A stretch of DNA of 64,000 nucleotides. Origin: Heterostelium album PN500 (taxonomy: Eukaryota; Evosea; Eumycetozoa; Acytosteliales; Acytosteliaceae). The notes under the pieces were generated by a model, which saw nothing but the letters and a program-made list of their open reading frames with translations, was not told the DNA's origin and ran no database searches. The position numbers and the translations under genes are program-made. The stretch covers positions 124,001 through 188,000 of the forward strand of contig NW_008805083.1 of NCBI RefSeq assembly GCF_000004825.1. The letters are read 5' to 3'. This document shows positions 20,465-33,409 of this stretch, in pieces. Numbering within the stretch: position 1 is the first letter of the stretch; the number at the start of each line of letters is the position of its first letter.

Positions 20465-23400
20465 TTATGTGAAGTTATAACACACACATATAAACATACA
20501 CACCCACATAAATCAAAACGAAGAATCCGAAAGATTTTATTATTACCCCTTTTTCTCTTTTCTTTGCCTTCTAACTAAACACAAAACAAAAAGAAAAGAA
20601 AAAAAACCAAAAATGAAATGTTTTTGATTACTTACATATTTGCTTACCAATGTCATCATAAAACATCATCAATGTATCAGCACTCCTTAATTTTTTCATA
20701 ATCAGTGTGTATTTCGGGGTGGGGTTGTTTTTTTCTTGATTACTTTTTTTTTGCTGGTGTTTTTGTTTTTAATTAGATGTTGATGATGAACATACAGTCA
20801 GCCTTTAAATAATAACAACAAGTCTGAATGAAAAGACCAAAAGGTTATGTTCAACATCATCATCATCTTTTAAACAAATAATAATAATAATAATAATCAG
20901 ATACTTATTATATTATATCTTCACTTATTATCATCAGTAATTCACTCAACACATCGATCAATAAATCAGCCAACCAGCAAACCACTTTTTATATCAACTT
21001 ACAGCTTACATCTTACAATATCATAAAACAAATAAAGATATTTATTTAGTGGCACTTCACTTATTTAATAAAAATTAGTTAGTTAAGATATCACATACAC
21101 AGTGGGTACAATATTAAAATTTATCTTTTACAAAAAAGGTTAATAATAATATAATAATAGTAGTAATAATTGATTCAATTTAATTGTAATTATTTAAATC
21201 ATAACTCAATCTGGTATAAATAATAATTCCAACTCCACCACCACATCACCACAGATATTTACAACTGAACACACACAACACACATCTCCCACCTCATCAT
21301 CACTCTCAAAAAATGATAATCAACTTTAGTAGTAATTTGTTTATTGGTTTTGATCTTAAGACATCAGTATCACCATTTATCCAGTCACACACTCTCACAT
21401 TGTTTCACTAAATACCCCATTAAGCCCTAACACATCACCACTACTACTGCTACTCACTTGTCAATAAAGAACACAGAAAAGAAAAGAACAAAACAAAGCC
21501 AAATACAGAAGATCAAAACAATAGATTGAAGATTGATGATTGACATATATAGTGATAATATAGATAAGTCAGTCAACTATGAATCTTATCTATTTAACAT
21601 GATTGATGATTTACTGGTATCATCTGTCTATTATTATTTTATTTTGGTCAATTTATATAAAATCATAATGATGGTTTGTGTGTTTTGTTTTCATATATGT
21701 GTGTGTAGGGTGAAAATGTGTTTTCTCAGGATACATGTGGAGTAATATAATACATATTCATATGGAATTTCGATTCTCTCTCGTTTTTTTGTATGTGTGT
21801 GAGTGTGACAGGTGTATTTGTTTGATTGATGATGCGTCGTATTATTGTCAATAACAACCACAACAACAAACAACAACAACAACAACAACAATAGTAATCA
21901 CAACCTATATTTAATATTAGAGAACCCATCTAAGATTGAATTGATGATGAGTCATTGCCATCACCTACAATCCCCAAACTGAAAATTATAATAACCACAC
22001 AACACAAACACACTCCCTCACAATTGTTTGTTCTAAATACTACTCTTTTGTAGAAGTAAGAGAGTACAACTAGTCCTACTATAGTTGTTAGATCTATCAA
22101 TCAAAACAATTCTTTTACCAAGCTTTGATTTGGTTTGGTTTGGTTTTTGGTTAATGCACTCAACTAACTGACCAATCAATCAACCACCCATACTATATTT
22201 TATTTATTGTTGGAGTCCACTAAGTTTGGAAAGGGTTATAATAATCACAATCATAATAATATAATTTGGCTATTATAGATATTTTTACTTTCAGAGTGAT
22301 AGATAGATAGATGCAATCACTCTCCACTTCCACCTCAATCTTTAGCTAAATATCCAAAAACCAACAACAATAAATAACAATCATATCAGATAAACCAAAT
22401 CAAACCAAACATTAGTAGCAGCAGTAGTACTATTCTACTCTACTTCTCACACACCAACACACATCTCATTTATTCAAAACACTTTATCACACTTTACTTT
22501 ATTTTGGTTTTTTGTTTTTCTTTTCTTGCCCCTCACCAATCAAATAGGTGGAACATTTGTTTTGTAAAGACATTAATGGTTTGGTTGGGTGAGTGTTGTG
22601 TGTAGTGATGGTAATGCCCACCCGCCATCCAAGTACATTTAAAAACCACACATGTTCATAACAATTAAACTAAACCAACTCTGATATAATAAAAGACGGA
22701 TGTGGTGCGTAGTAGTAGTTTATATTCAATTAATATTAATCTGACTCTACTATAATGCATCTGGATTGTGCCGTTGTACTACATATATTAAAAATATCAT
22801 ATCCGAATCTCTCCATACGACAAAAAACCAAAAAAAACAAAACATTTAAATAGCAAACGGACAACCAAAGAAACTTTTCATTATGTTTTGTTTACTTTCC
22901 AAATCGACACATTTTTAGTTGGCAGTAGTTTTTTTTATTATTATACAATTATTTATCATAAACATTTATTATTCATAAATTTAAATATATTTAATTAATT
23001 ATATGTTTTTATATTATAATAATTGTTATGTTCTTGTTCAGTTCAATTGAAATCAATTCAATTCAATTGACATCCCAATATAATCATAAACTTCATTCTC
23101 ATTTTAAATATCAAAGAAGAGTGTGACAGTAACAATAGCAAACTTTCACTTTCACTCGCACCATCAACCAACTTTTTATTTATTATTATATGTCACTCGT
23201 GCACTTACGCTGTTATTCTCACCACCACACACGATACATCTTAAAATAAATTAATACAATTGTTAAAAAACACATCCACATTGCTCTTCTGTCCAGTGGC
23301 AAATTGGGTAGATCTGAACAATACCACCAACAACCTTGTTAGTTATTATTGTTTAATTTACAAACAATAACAATAATTAATTATTATTCATCTTTTAAAT

Positions 23401-24071
23401 ATATATACAAACTTACATTTCTTAGAGAGTGGAGGAGCAAGTCATCCACTGTCCATAAGAATTTAAATTCCTTATCACATTCTATTCATTAATAATTATT
23501 TATTAATAGCAGTACTGTTGGAGTAATATCCATATTAATTAAAAAAAAGATTTATTTTTAAATCTTTTCCAATATTTTGTTGTTAATTTTTTCATAAACA
23601 AAATAAATATTTATTTATTTATCCTTATATTTTCCAACCCACCAACATTCTTCATTAGGTTTGTTTGTTTGTTTGTTTGTGTGTGTTGTCTTCTTTTTTT
23701 AAAGAACATTTATTATTGTCGAATCAATCTTTCTTTGGTCCAATCCAATTCCATTGTCTTTATTTTCTTTATATACAAAACACAATATTTTTCCTATTTA
23801 TCTCATCTATACATTTAAAATTTTATTTCAAATTATAATAGATTGTTTTTTTTTTTCACTTACAGTTTGTTCTTTTCCAACCTGACCTGTTTGTGAATCA
23901 TTGAAATAACTTTATTTGTTGTTTACAAAAAAGAAAAGAAACCCCGACCATAACCAACCCCCCTAACTTTACCCCTCTAATTTTAAAAACAATTATTAAT
24001 TATCTAATTATTTTTAATTTAATATTTAATATTTTTTTTCATTATAAATATTTATCCTCTTGCTTTACAAA

Positions 24072-25967
24072 ATGTTGGTTCTACCTAAATTAGACATTAA
24101 GGATATCTTTTGGATTTTCTATATAGTTTTCTTAATTCCAAAGTTAGCCTTTTTCAGTAGCTTTGGTTATCAAACACTAATGTCCGTCAGAGAATTATTC
24201 CCTTTTTTCAAATGGGTAAGTTTGTCAAACTAACTAATTAAAAATTTGAAACTAAATAATAATATTAATAAAATTATTTTTTTTCTTTTAGGGATTCAAC
24301 ATTAGAAGATCAAACTTCTTGGTTCCAATCCTCAGTAATAATATTATAGTAACTGGTGAAGAAGCTGTCAGTTTCGAAAAGCCATTGCCACTCATCATCG
24401 ATAGTAGTAAAAACACGCTGTCTGTAGTATGTTCTGCCGAGTCTGTTTCATCTCAATCCTCTCCAGTCACCGAGCAAGATATTATAGCCGTTTTACTAGA
24501 GAAGAAGAATTTACAAAATCAAAATTATAAACAACAACAATTACAACAACAACAACCATCACAACCATCACAACAACAAGAAAAAGAACAACATTGTAAA
24601 CCAACACCATCACCTCAGCCAGTACAACAATCATTATTATATTTATCAGACAGAGAGATCATAACGAAAATCGAGAAGGGAGAAATTCCACTCTATCGTC
24701 TGGAAGCAGAGCTCGGTGACTGTAACAGAGCCGTCGAAATTAGAAGAGCTGTTCTTGAGAAGAATATCGAAAAATCCATTCCAGAGCTGCCACATACATC
24801 GTACGACTTCTCCAAGGTACTCGGTGCCTGTTGTGAGAATGTAATCGGTTACGTACCGATTCCAGTTGGAACTGCCGGTCCACTGATGCTGAACAATCAA
24901 CCGGTCAACATCCCAATGGCCACCACCGAAGGTTGCTTGGTTGCCAGCACACACAGAGGTTGCCGTGCCATCTCAGAGTCTGGTGGTGCCAGAGCAACCA
25001 TTATTTCGCGAGGAATGACCAGAGCACCAGTCGTACGTTTCCCAAGCATCGTGGGAGTTGGCGAGTGCGTCGAGTGGCTCAGAGAATCCAACAACTACGA
25101 AACCGTCAAGAAAGAATTTGACTCGACCAGCAGATTCGCCAGACTCACCGGATTAAAAACAACCGTAGCCGGTCGTTCATTATATATTAGATTCAAGTGT
25201 GATACCGGTGATGCAATGGGCATGAACATGGTATCCAAAGGTGTAGAAGCTGTTTTAAATTTATTAAAGAACCAATTTAAGGATATGGAAATTTTAAGGT
25301 AAAGTACTTTAAAGAAATAATAACTTTTACAATATTGTATTGACTAACATAATAATTATATAGTTTATCAGGAAATATGTGTACAGACAAGAAACCATCG
25401 GCAATCAATTGGATTGAAGGTAGAGGAAGAACTGTTGTGAGTGAAGCAATTATCAGCGGTGAAATTGTGCAAAAAGTCTTAAAGACTTCTGTTCAAGCAA
25501 TGGTCGATTTGAATATCTCAAAGAATCTCGTTGGTTCTGCAATGGCCGGTTCAATCGGTGGTTTCAATGCACACGCCGCCAACATTGTCACTGCTATTTT
25601 CTTGGCGACCGGACAAGACTGTGCTCAAAACGTAGAGTCATCCAATTGTATCACATTGATGGAGGCATGCAACGATGGAAAAGACCTTTATATCACCGTC
25701 ACAATGCCATCGATCGAAGTCGGTACCGTTGGTGGTGGTACCTTTTTGCCAGCGCAATCTTCGTGTTTGGATATCATCGGTGTCAAAGGATCGAAGCCTG
25801 GATTCCCAGGTCAGAATGCCGACCAATTGGCCAGAATTGTTTGCGCTACAGTAATGGCTGGTGAATTGAGTTTGATGGCTGCCCTCTCTGCTGGTCATCT
25901 CATGAAGTCTCACCTCCAATTGAATCGAAAAACAAGTAGTATAAGTTTAGAATTAAAGAGTGTGTAA
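24072..25967 (+). CDS. hmg: 3-hydroxy-3-methylglutaryl-CoA reductase, compact form
   Basis: Three exons, join(24072..24215, 24292..25298, 25364..25967), encode 584 residues. It makes mevalonate from HMG-CoA with NADPH, the committed step of sterol and isoprenoid synthesis. The N-terminus holds one or two hydrophobic segments ([17 protein letters not shown]) for ER anchoring and lacks the multi-span sterol-sensing domain of animal enzymes. A Gln-rich linker follows at about residues 125-155. Catalytic motifs are [17 protein letters not shown] (catalytic Glu near 230), DAMGMNM (about 353), [15 protein letters not shown] (catalytic Lys near 391), GTVGGGT (about 503, NADPH side) and the His in [10 protein letters not shown] (about 559). 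D. discoideum has two such genes, hmgA and hmgB; I cannot say which this matches. Its 5.7 kb upstream gap suggests complex control. Confidence 0.95.
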
Positions 25968-26067
25968 ATTAAATTAAATTAAATTAAAATAAATAAAATA
26001 TTTTATAATTATTTATAATAAATATTATGTGTTTGTTTGTATATAAATTTATGTATGTATTTTATTT

Positions 26068-27672
26068 TTATATCTTTGGCGATTGAAATGGATATCTTAT
26101 ATAGTTGATTGGTGAAGAAATTTTATTCTTATTCTCATGCTCTGAACATGAACTGTGTCTTCCACTCTTTTTGATATTGAAATTCCAAGTTTTGATTGTT
26201 GAATCCAAGGATCCAGAGATGATTTTCTTGTTGTCAAATTGAAGACTGACAATGGATCCAGTGTGTCCTTTGAGACTGAGTCGAGGTTTGTTGTAGTTAT
26301 TTGTATCCCATACCTTGATCACCATATCACTTGAACCAGATACCATTCTCTCTCCTTTGATCTTCAATGTTCTCACTGCGTCGGTATGACTATTCAATGT
26401 GTCAACACACATTCCATTTCTAATATCGAATATTCTAATCAATTTATCGTCACAGCCAGTCACTATATAGTTGCCTTTGTTATCGATCGTATTAACAAAT
26501 CCACCGTGACCTTGAAGTGTCATAAGTGGATGTCCAACTGAACGTCTATCCCATAATCTGACAGTGTTGTCTGCCGAGCCAGATGCAAGTAACTTATCAT
26601 TAATTATCGATAAACAAAGAACAACATCTTGATGTCTTCCAACATTGTATGATTCCTTCGAGTCGATACTCCAATATTTAATAAGACAATCACTTCCACC
26701 ACTGAAGAAATGTTGTAAATCCTTCTCTGGCTCTATAGTCCAAACCGTTCCAACATGACCATTCAGCCTAATCATTGGTGAAATTGTAGATTTACATTTA
26801 TTAGTTATCTTTATACTTGAATCTATATTGTTATTGGCGGATTCCTCTAGAGATTCATGATGATGTTGATTGTGAAGTTTAGAACTTATTTGAGTGAGAT
26901 TCGTAATGTTTATAGTTGAATCCTGACTTGAGCTCATCCCGATGAGAGCGTGTGTCGATTTCGATCTCTCCAGTAAAACACTCCATATCCAACCGGCGTG
27001 TCCCATGATTGATCCGATTCTCACCATATTCTTTCGATCCCATATTCTAACCAGCTTATCGAAGGAACCGGTCAACATCAAGTTGTCCTTGAAGGACAGA
27101 GTGAAAACACCACCACTATGACCCTCGATGGATTTCGACTCGTAGTTGCCAGTACACCAATTCCTATTGATGTCATGATACTTCTTGAATTTCATTTTCC
27201 AATTCAATGGTTTATTGTTGTTGACTGGTGGTGAAACATTCTGAGAGGATATTATATTCTTTTTATTGTAAAACAAACAATCTGGTGAACTTCCTCCTCC
27301 ACCTCCTACATTATTATTACTACTATTATTATTATTATTATACATATTGAAATCTTTTACTCTTTGAGAGGATTTAAAATATTGAAAGAACAGGTTCTTC
27401 CATATTATTTTCTCTTGATTTACCAAAGAGTAGAAATATCGATTCGAAACCAAAAGACTCTTAATATCAAAAAGATTCAAATTAACCAAAATATTATATA
27501 AAATCTCTATTGGTAGAATTTGGATATTTATATCATTGTTATTGGAATCTATCTTGGATGGTGGTGATGTTGATGATGAAGATATTAGTTTTGGTGAAAT
27601 TATATTATTATTCTGTGAAGATAATTGCAATGGTGAATTTCTAATATCTTTATAATTATTATTTTTAACCAT
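26068..27672 (-). CDS. F-box / WD40-repeat protein, probable SCF substrate receptor
   Basis: A single exon of 534 residues. An F-box lies at about residues 50-95 (LPIEILYNILVNLNLFDIKS). About seven WD40 repeats follow from residue 190 to 505, with GH and WD signatures such as GHSGGVFTLSF, GSFDKLVRIWD, GSADNTVRLWD, GSSDMVIKVWD and GSLDSTIKTWN. The third block contains a polar insert. F-box/WD40 proteins recruit phosphorylated substrates to Skp1-cullin ubiquitin ligases, so proteolysis control is the likely role. An Asn tract and a Gly-rich stretch separate the F-box from the propeller. It converges on HMG-CoA reductase with only 100 bases between stops. The orthologue is not assigned; it is far shorter than D. 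discoideum FbxA. Confidence 0.88.
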   Translation of the reverse strand: MVKNNNYKDIRNSPLQLSSQNNNIISPKLISSSSTSPPSKIDSNNNDINIQILPIEILYNILVNLNLFDIKSLLVSNRYFYSLVNQEKIIWKNLFFQYFKSSQRVKDFNMYNNNNNSSNNNVGGGGGSSPDCLFYNKKNIISSQNVSPPVNNNKPLNWKMKFKKYHDINRNWCTGNYESKSIEGHSGGVFTLSFKDNLMLTGSFDKLVRIWDRKNMVRIGSIMGHAGWIWSVLLERSKSTHALIGMSSSQDSTINITNLTQISSKLHNQHHHESLEESANNNIDSSIKITNKCKSTISPMIRLNGHVGTVWTIEPEKDLQHFFSGGSDCLIKYWSIDSKESYNVGRHQDVVLCLSIINDKLLASGSADNTVRLWDRRSVGHPLMTLQGHGGFVNTIDNKGNYIVTGCDDKLIRIFDIRNGMCVDTLNSHTDAVRTLKIKGERMVSGSSDMVIKVWDTNNYNKPRLSLKGHTGSIVSLQFDNKKIISGSLDSTIKTWNFNIKKSGRHSSCSEHENKNKISSPINYIRYPFQSPKI

Positions 27673-29142
27673 GATTTTTTTTTAAAAGTAACTAAATAAA
27701 TAATTCGAAAACAAATAAAAATAAAGATTCTAAGTTTTAAAAGATTAAACTAAATTTTTGTAAATTACAAAAATTGATATTTTTATTTGTAGAAATAAAT
27801 ATATTTTTAAAAATAAATAATTAACAAACTACAAATAAACTCAACACTCATAAATAAACAACAACTACAACTACAAATATGACATTGAAATGATTATAAA
27901 TTTAAAATTATAAAAAATTCATAATGATATCATTCAGTTTGACTGGACTGGTCGGTCACTTTGAAGAAAAAAAATCTGGATACATTGTTTATATCATTTG
28001 GTGTTTTTCATTTTAATTGGTGTTGTGTGTTTGTGGTTCTCTTTTATTATTTCTTAATACACATATATTAGATGGAAGATTGATATGTTCAAAATATATA
28101 AAAAGAAATGACCACAACAACAATAAAACAACTGCAACAACAGTAAAAACAACATTTGAGTTGAAATCACTCAAAAAAAGATAATTAATATTAAAATGAA
28201 ATGGAATTTACACTGGTTTGTTCACCAGATGCATATTATTAAATTAAATTGAATTGAGAATTGAATTGACACCCACTTATTTACTACTATGGGTGTGGGA
28301 CAACATACCATATAACCAATTAGGTAAATTTAATAGAAAATATCAAAAAAAACTATGCTTCTTCCCATTACTCACCCCCTTTAAAAAACAAAAAATAAAA
28401 ATAAACAACATGAAGATTTGAATTGAATTTATTGTGTTTGTTTTAATGTGTATGGTGAAACAAAAAGAGAGTGAGAGAGTGAGAAAGAGAAAAATGATTA
28501 ATGATTTCCCATTTTAATTAATTCAACTTAACTTTAGTTAGTAAAGCTATTGTTATTGCTTTTTTGGTGTTTGTGCAAATTGATTTTTCTTTTCTTTTCT
28601 TTTCTTTTTTTGTTGTTTCAATTAAAAATTATTTTGATTCAATTTTAATTTTTTATACATATTTGTCATGACAGATTTATTATTATATTTAGTTATTCTC
28701 TCTTTTCTTTTTCACTTTAAAAGTACAAAAAGATAGTAGTACTACTAGTAGTTTAGTTATTTGTTATTGTTTTGAACTTAACTAGTTAATACAATTGTAT
28801 TTTGCGATTTTGTGTTGGTTGTTTTTTTTTTCAATTTTGATTACTTTAATTCATTCCAAAACAAACAATCCCAAATTAATTCGTTTTTAAATAATTTTGT
28901 TGTTGATATTTGTGCGTGTCCAAATATCGTTGTTGTTTATATTATAAATATTAATTATTTTATTTTATTGTTTTGTTTTGTACTGTTTGGTAATGGTTTA
29001 TTGTTTATTATTATTTTAAAATAGTAGTAAAATATAATAATGTTAATATAGATAGATAAAATATAGAATAGTTATAGCTTTATTTACATATTAAATCAAT
29101 ACAATACGGTGATGATAGATATTTATTATTAGTCGTTTATAA
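27673..29142. other. Divergent promoter region, F-box/WD40 gene and Atos-like gene
   Basis: These 1470 AT-rich bases lie between divergent genes. A C-rich/G-rich pair, GACACCCAC and GGGTGTGGG, lies at 28267-28300, and T runs occur near 28590-28610. There is no credible coding exon. Confidence 0.55.
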
Positions 29143-32068
29143 ATGCCTCTAAGTGAGTTTAGTTTTTTTTGATGATCATGATAGAGAATCATATATCGAT
29201 CAATCAATGATATTAATTATTATTATTATTTAATCTATCTATCTAGTTGAAGAAGATCGGAGTCATGATGTTGATTCATTGAAACAAAAACAGCAACAAC
29301 AACAAGATAATCAACATCAATCTCAGACATTGCAACAACAACAACAAATATTGCAACAAACAAATATACAATTGATTAAACAACAACAACAACAACAACA
29401 AACTATAGCAACAGCAATAGGAAATGATTCAAAGAATAGAATGGTGACATCGTCAATGTTTGAAGTTGATCCAACGATTATACAATTCATACAGACATCA
29501 ATTCAGCTAATCTATAAGAATAGATCTTCTTTCAATGGAAATCGTACAACCGATTGCAATGACAGTAATAGTAGTAGTAATAATAATAATAATAATATAA
29601 CGTTATCACAGTTGTTCAATAATGATGTAGGATTACCAATCTCCAAGAATATCACACTCTCTGATTTCCAAGTGAACCAAACTGATAAAGATGTAAGTCT
29701 TATCATCGGAAGAAAACAAATCAAACCAATCAAACTGACATTCGATTCATCATCGATTCATAGATAAACTTGGAACTCAATGAAATCAATGAGATCAATC
29801 GTGATTTATTTCTCTGGTGTGATCACTTGGATTCCGCACCTTTGAAACTCGATATCTTTGAATGCAGAAACGGCAACAACAGTAACTCCGATGCCAAACA
29901 TATACTACTGGAGAGATGGATATTCAATTTCAAGTATGTTAATATACTATTAAATGTTTAAACAGCAGCAACTGTATATATATACTGATACTCTTTATTA
30001 ATTATAACTATTTAGACCGAAAAAATTGGATCCGATGGAAGTAAATGAACTGACAATATCTGATGAATTAAGTTCTTTAATGCTACCAAGTAGCACTTCA
30101 ATACAAGATATAACAGAGAATAATCAATTACAACAACAACAACAACAACAATCAAGTATATCATCATTGATATCTCATGAACCTTTGTTACAATGTTTAT
30201 ATTTAATACTACCATCAATGCCACTGTATAATCACTTGAATAATATTTACAAATCACCAACATCCACACAACAACCTAAAGTAAAGTATGGAGTTTCTAA
30301 ACAGATTCCACCACCTACAAATTTTGAACCCACAGAATGTATGTTTTACTTAATCTATTCCGACTAATGATTACTAAATTATTAATACCATTTCTCTATT
30401 GATAACAAACAAACAAACAGATCAACATTTAATTAAATTAAACTTTCCAATTTTCGATACACCTAAAGGAACACTTTCACTCTCTGTACATTTCTCTGGT
30501 AGAGTTGACTCATTTAATTTTGTAAGTAGCAGTAGTCTGTCTATTGTTATCACACCACACACCCATTTTAAAATTGATATTAATATATGTTTTTTTAGGA
30601 TTCAAATCTATCATCTTTAATTATATATCCATCTAGGTCTTATTCTAATTTAACTTGTCACAGTTCTTCCCTTTCCGAATCAAATCTTAATCAAATACGA
30701 AAGTCATCAAATGAAGAATATAATATATCTAAACTATTACAACAGCAACAACAAAAGAATAACAATAATAATAACAATCAATCTTTAGTAAATAATAATA
30801 ATAATAGTAATAGTAATAGTAAAGCAAATGGAATATCAACTATCAATCCAGTTACACCATCAACATCATCACAATCTACTTCACCAAGTTCAGCGCCAAT
30901 CTCCATTCCTTCAAGAACAACACCAACTCTCTCGTCGAGTAGTAGTAGTAGTAGTTCCACAAATACTACTCCACAAAAACAGCAACAACCGTCACTACAT
31001 CATAACTCTTTTAATCAATCCGTTACACCTGGTAAATCACCGTTTTCACTCTCTTTTGAATCACCGTCCACGCCTACACTGTCACCCTATCATCGTTTCA
31101 GTCCATTCTCACCAAACAGTCCCAATAGTTTTTTAGGTCGCTCTGGCAGCACCAGTCTAGTCTCACCGCCATCCTCTCCCATAAGAGTTGGACATCGTCC
31201 ACTGTTTGTCGATGGCACTCTTGTATCTTCATCTCCATCCAACAATATTGGTTCTCCCGCGTTCTCCTCCTCGTTTCCACTCAACAACTACAATCACAGT
31301 TACAACAACTTTAACATCAATAACAGCAGCAACAATGGTAGCTATAACAACAACGTCAGCAGCAACAACATGATGACAATGATGAATAATCTAAAGCTTG
31401 GCAGTAACCATCACCCTGGTGCTTTCCATCAGAATGAAATGCATCCAAACAGTTTCAACAACAATAATATCGCTAATGGCGGTCTATCATTTGGATCGTT
31501 CCAAGAATCGATTCTCATTGGCAACATGTCGAATACACCTTCGACTGTATTCGATGGATATCTCGCCAACCTAGGTGTAAGTGGAAAAGACTACCTCCCG
31601 CCACACAAAAAGATATCGTTCTCCGCTGTCTACTACCACATTGACCACGATGCACCCTACGCCGCATCAATAGAGCTCAGTTCCAAGGGTTACAGAGTAC
31701 CTCAGAAAGGCTTGATCCAACTGACACTCTTCAACCCAAATAACACCTCGATCAAGACATTCCTCGTTAATTTCGATCTCACCAACATGCCAGCCGAAAC
31801 AAAAACATTCATCAGACAAAGAATCATATCAATACCAAATTCACCAAATAACAATAACAGCAACAATAATAACGATAAGATAAAAAATAATAATAATGAA
31901 GTATTGAAATACGCTATTCATCTTCGATTTATCAGTCCTAAAAAGAAAAAGTATTACCTGTATCGAAATATCCGTGTTGTCTTTCCCAATCGAATGCCAG
32001 ATGAAATGGAACAACTAAAAGTAATCTATGAATATCCACCTTCACCTGTATATTATCCAATTGAATAA
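29143..32068 (+). CDS. Atos-like (FAM214-type) protein, probable transcription regulator
   Basis: Six exons, join(29143..29152, 29247..29692, 29764..29933, 30016..30338, 30421..30521, 30599..32068), encode 839 residues; all junctions are in phase. Exon 1 is only 10 bases and is the least certain. The conserved Atos block begins near residue 649 (FGSFQESILIGNMSNTP, then VFDGYLANLGVSGKDYLPPH). A C-terminal block follows (GYRVPQKGLIQLTLFNPN, LVNFDLTNMP, FIRQRIISIP, KKYYLYRNIRVVFPNRMPD). An N-terminal block includes LERWIFNFKPKKLDPM. Atos proteins act in Drosophila macrophage invasion and mammalian metabolism as nuclear factors. The rest is Gln-, Asn-, Ser- and Pro-rich disorder. Family membership is well supported; the cellular role here is unknown. 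Confidence 0.85.
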
Positions 32069-32237
32069 ATATATATTCATTTTTCTTTATAACTTTGCTC
32101 ATTTTCCAATATTAAAACAAAAAAACTTGAAAGTTAATTATTAATTATTATTTATACAATTGATCTGTTTATTCAAAAAAGAAATAAGTTTATACTAAAA
32201 ACTATTATAATAACAAAGAAGTAAAGCGGATTGTTAT

Positions 32238-32744
32238 TCATTCCAAAGTAGAAGCATCTATAAAAGCTTGAATTGCAAAAGGAAAGTAAATTGCTTTCTT
32301 TCCAATAAAGATCATTTGATGCAGCCCGTTAATGGTTTCAATAGAGATTTGCTTGCGGTTGGTGATAAAGCATTGGAGGTACGGAGATTTCGGAGGTGAT
32401 AGGGTATCTTTAAGTGCATTCTCACATCTGGATATCGATTTGTCGATTATTGTTCTGTAAGATTTGTATCTATAGCTGTGTGCTTGCCGTCACCAAACAA
32501 ATAAAGGTATGTTTGTTGGATATTATTTGTAATAGTGGTAGTAGGGTAGAATGAAATCCAATCATAGGGTGCCATCTTCGTAGCTCGACTTGAAATCTTC
32601 TAACCATGCCTTTGTCTCAACAATACTCCATTCTTTGGGATCTAATATAATAATGACTTTGTTAGTAACCAATCTCTGAGCTTATTTATTAAAACTTAAT
32701 AATTGTGTGTGATAGTTACGTTTTTCTTTGAAGCAATTGAACAT
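32238..32744 (-). pseudogene. Small two-exon gene with interrupted frame, unknown family
   Basis: On the minus strand, exon 1 (32744..32720, MFNCFKEK) and an intron (GTAACT...TTAG) join an exon 32641..32238. The protein-like sequence contains KEWSIVETKAWLEDFKSSY, ISFYPTTTITNNIQ, CENALKDTLSPPKSPY and MIFIGKKAIYFPFAIQ. The frame changes about 32545 and returns near 32410, so the two changes compensate and the whole would be about 142 residues. Codon choice and composition are clearly unlike the flanking spacer. No domain is recognised. Either two indels in the sequence or a decaying gene would explain it. A 19-base inverted repeat overlaps the start codon. Confidence 0.45.
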
Positions 32745-32793
32745 CACTTCTAACTGAAATGATCTTTAGTATATTTAGAAGTGATGTTCAATT
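32735..32793. repeat. Perfect 19-base inverted repeat, 21-base loop
   Basis: The arms 32735-32753 (AATTGAACATCACTTCTAA) and 32775-32793 are exact reverse complements. The left arm contains the minus-strand ATG (32744-32742) of the small interrupted gene. It could form a stable hairpin in either transcript. Confidence 0.8.
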
Positions 32794-33409
32794 TTAGTAT
32801 ATTTCTTTAACTTTTTCTTATATATGTTTATATATGTAAACAAAATACAATTTTGAAACAAACAAACTACGACAAATTAATTAATGTAAACTAATAAATG
32901 GATGGAATATTTATTACCAAAATTATCATCAAAAAAATAATAATTTAAATATTATAACTATATATATTCATTTTCTTTAATTTCTTCAATTATTACTTTT
33001 TACTTATTACTTATTTCTTCATTATTGTTTGAGCAAATGTAACGTTATCATAGACAATCATGTTTACAACCACACACAACAAATCCAACAAAATCATTCG
33101 AAATTTTGTTTTTTTTTTTTTTTGCTCATTTTCACTACTTTTGATGATCATTTTTCAGAGCATTTTAAACAACACTTTACATTATTATTATTAATAATAT
33201 AATTGTTTTTTTAAAAAAGTTTATTTAAAAATCTTAATTTAATAAAAAGAGATTTTTATTTTTTCAAAAAACATAGTAGTTATATGTACTATTATTAATA
33301 GTAGTAATAATTGTATATAGTAGTAGAGCAACATTAGATAACAACGGAAATTTGTAGATTATATATATAGTTTAGCACTCAGTTGAACAATTTAAAAATA
33401 TAGGATACG
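32794..33409. other. AT-rich promoter region of sdhA
   Basis: AT-rich, with a T run at 33108-33124 and a TAGTAG-rich stretch near 33295-33325. No gene is seen. Confidence 0.55.

Larger units (their letters stand above)
18340..24071. other. 5.7 kb gene-free, AT-rich region upstream of HMG-CoA reductase
   Basis: No convincing coding exon, tRNA or rRNA was found on either strand. The open frames of 60-90 codons here are low-complexity. Contents include an A run at 18368-18390, a T run near 18765-18788, a CA repeat near 19085-19110, a pentamer array at 19498-19563, a TA repeat at 20439-20464, many CAA/TTG-type triplet runs, and scattered G-rich or C-rich patches such as 22580-22625. It is long for a dictyostelid intergenic region. 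It may be a regulatory region, carry unrecognised non-coding RNA, or include 5' untranslated exons of the reductase gene. Confidence 0.6.

Noticed and set aside
21691-21929. Two overlapping minus-strand frames of about 66 codons
   Set aside because: They are low-complexity translations of CAA/GTT repeats and a CA-rich stretch.
23281-23340. Possible tRNA box A (TGGCAAATTGGG)
   Set aside because: No box B of the GGTTCGANTCC type follows at a suitable distance and no cloverleaf can be drawn.
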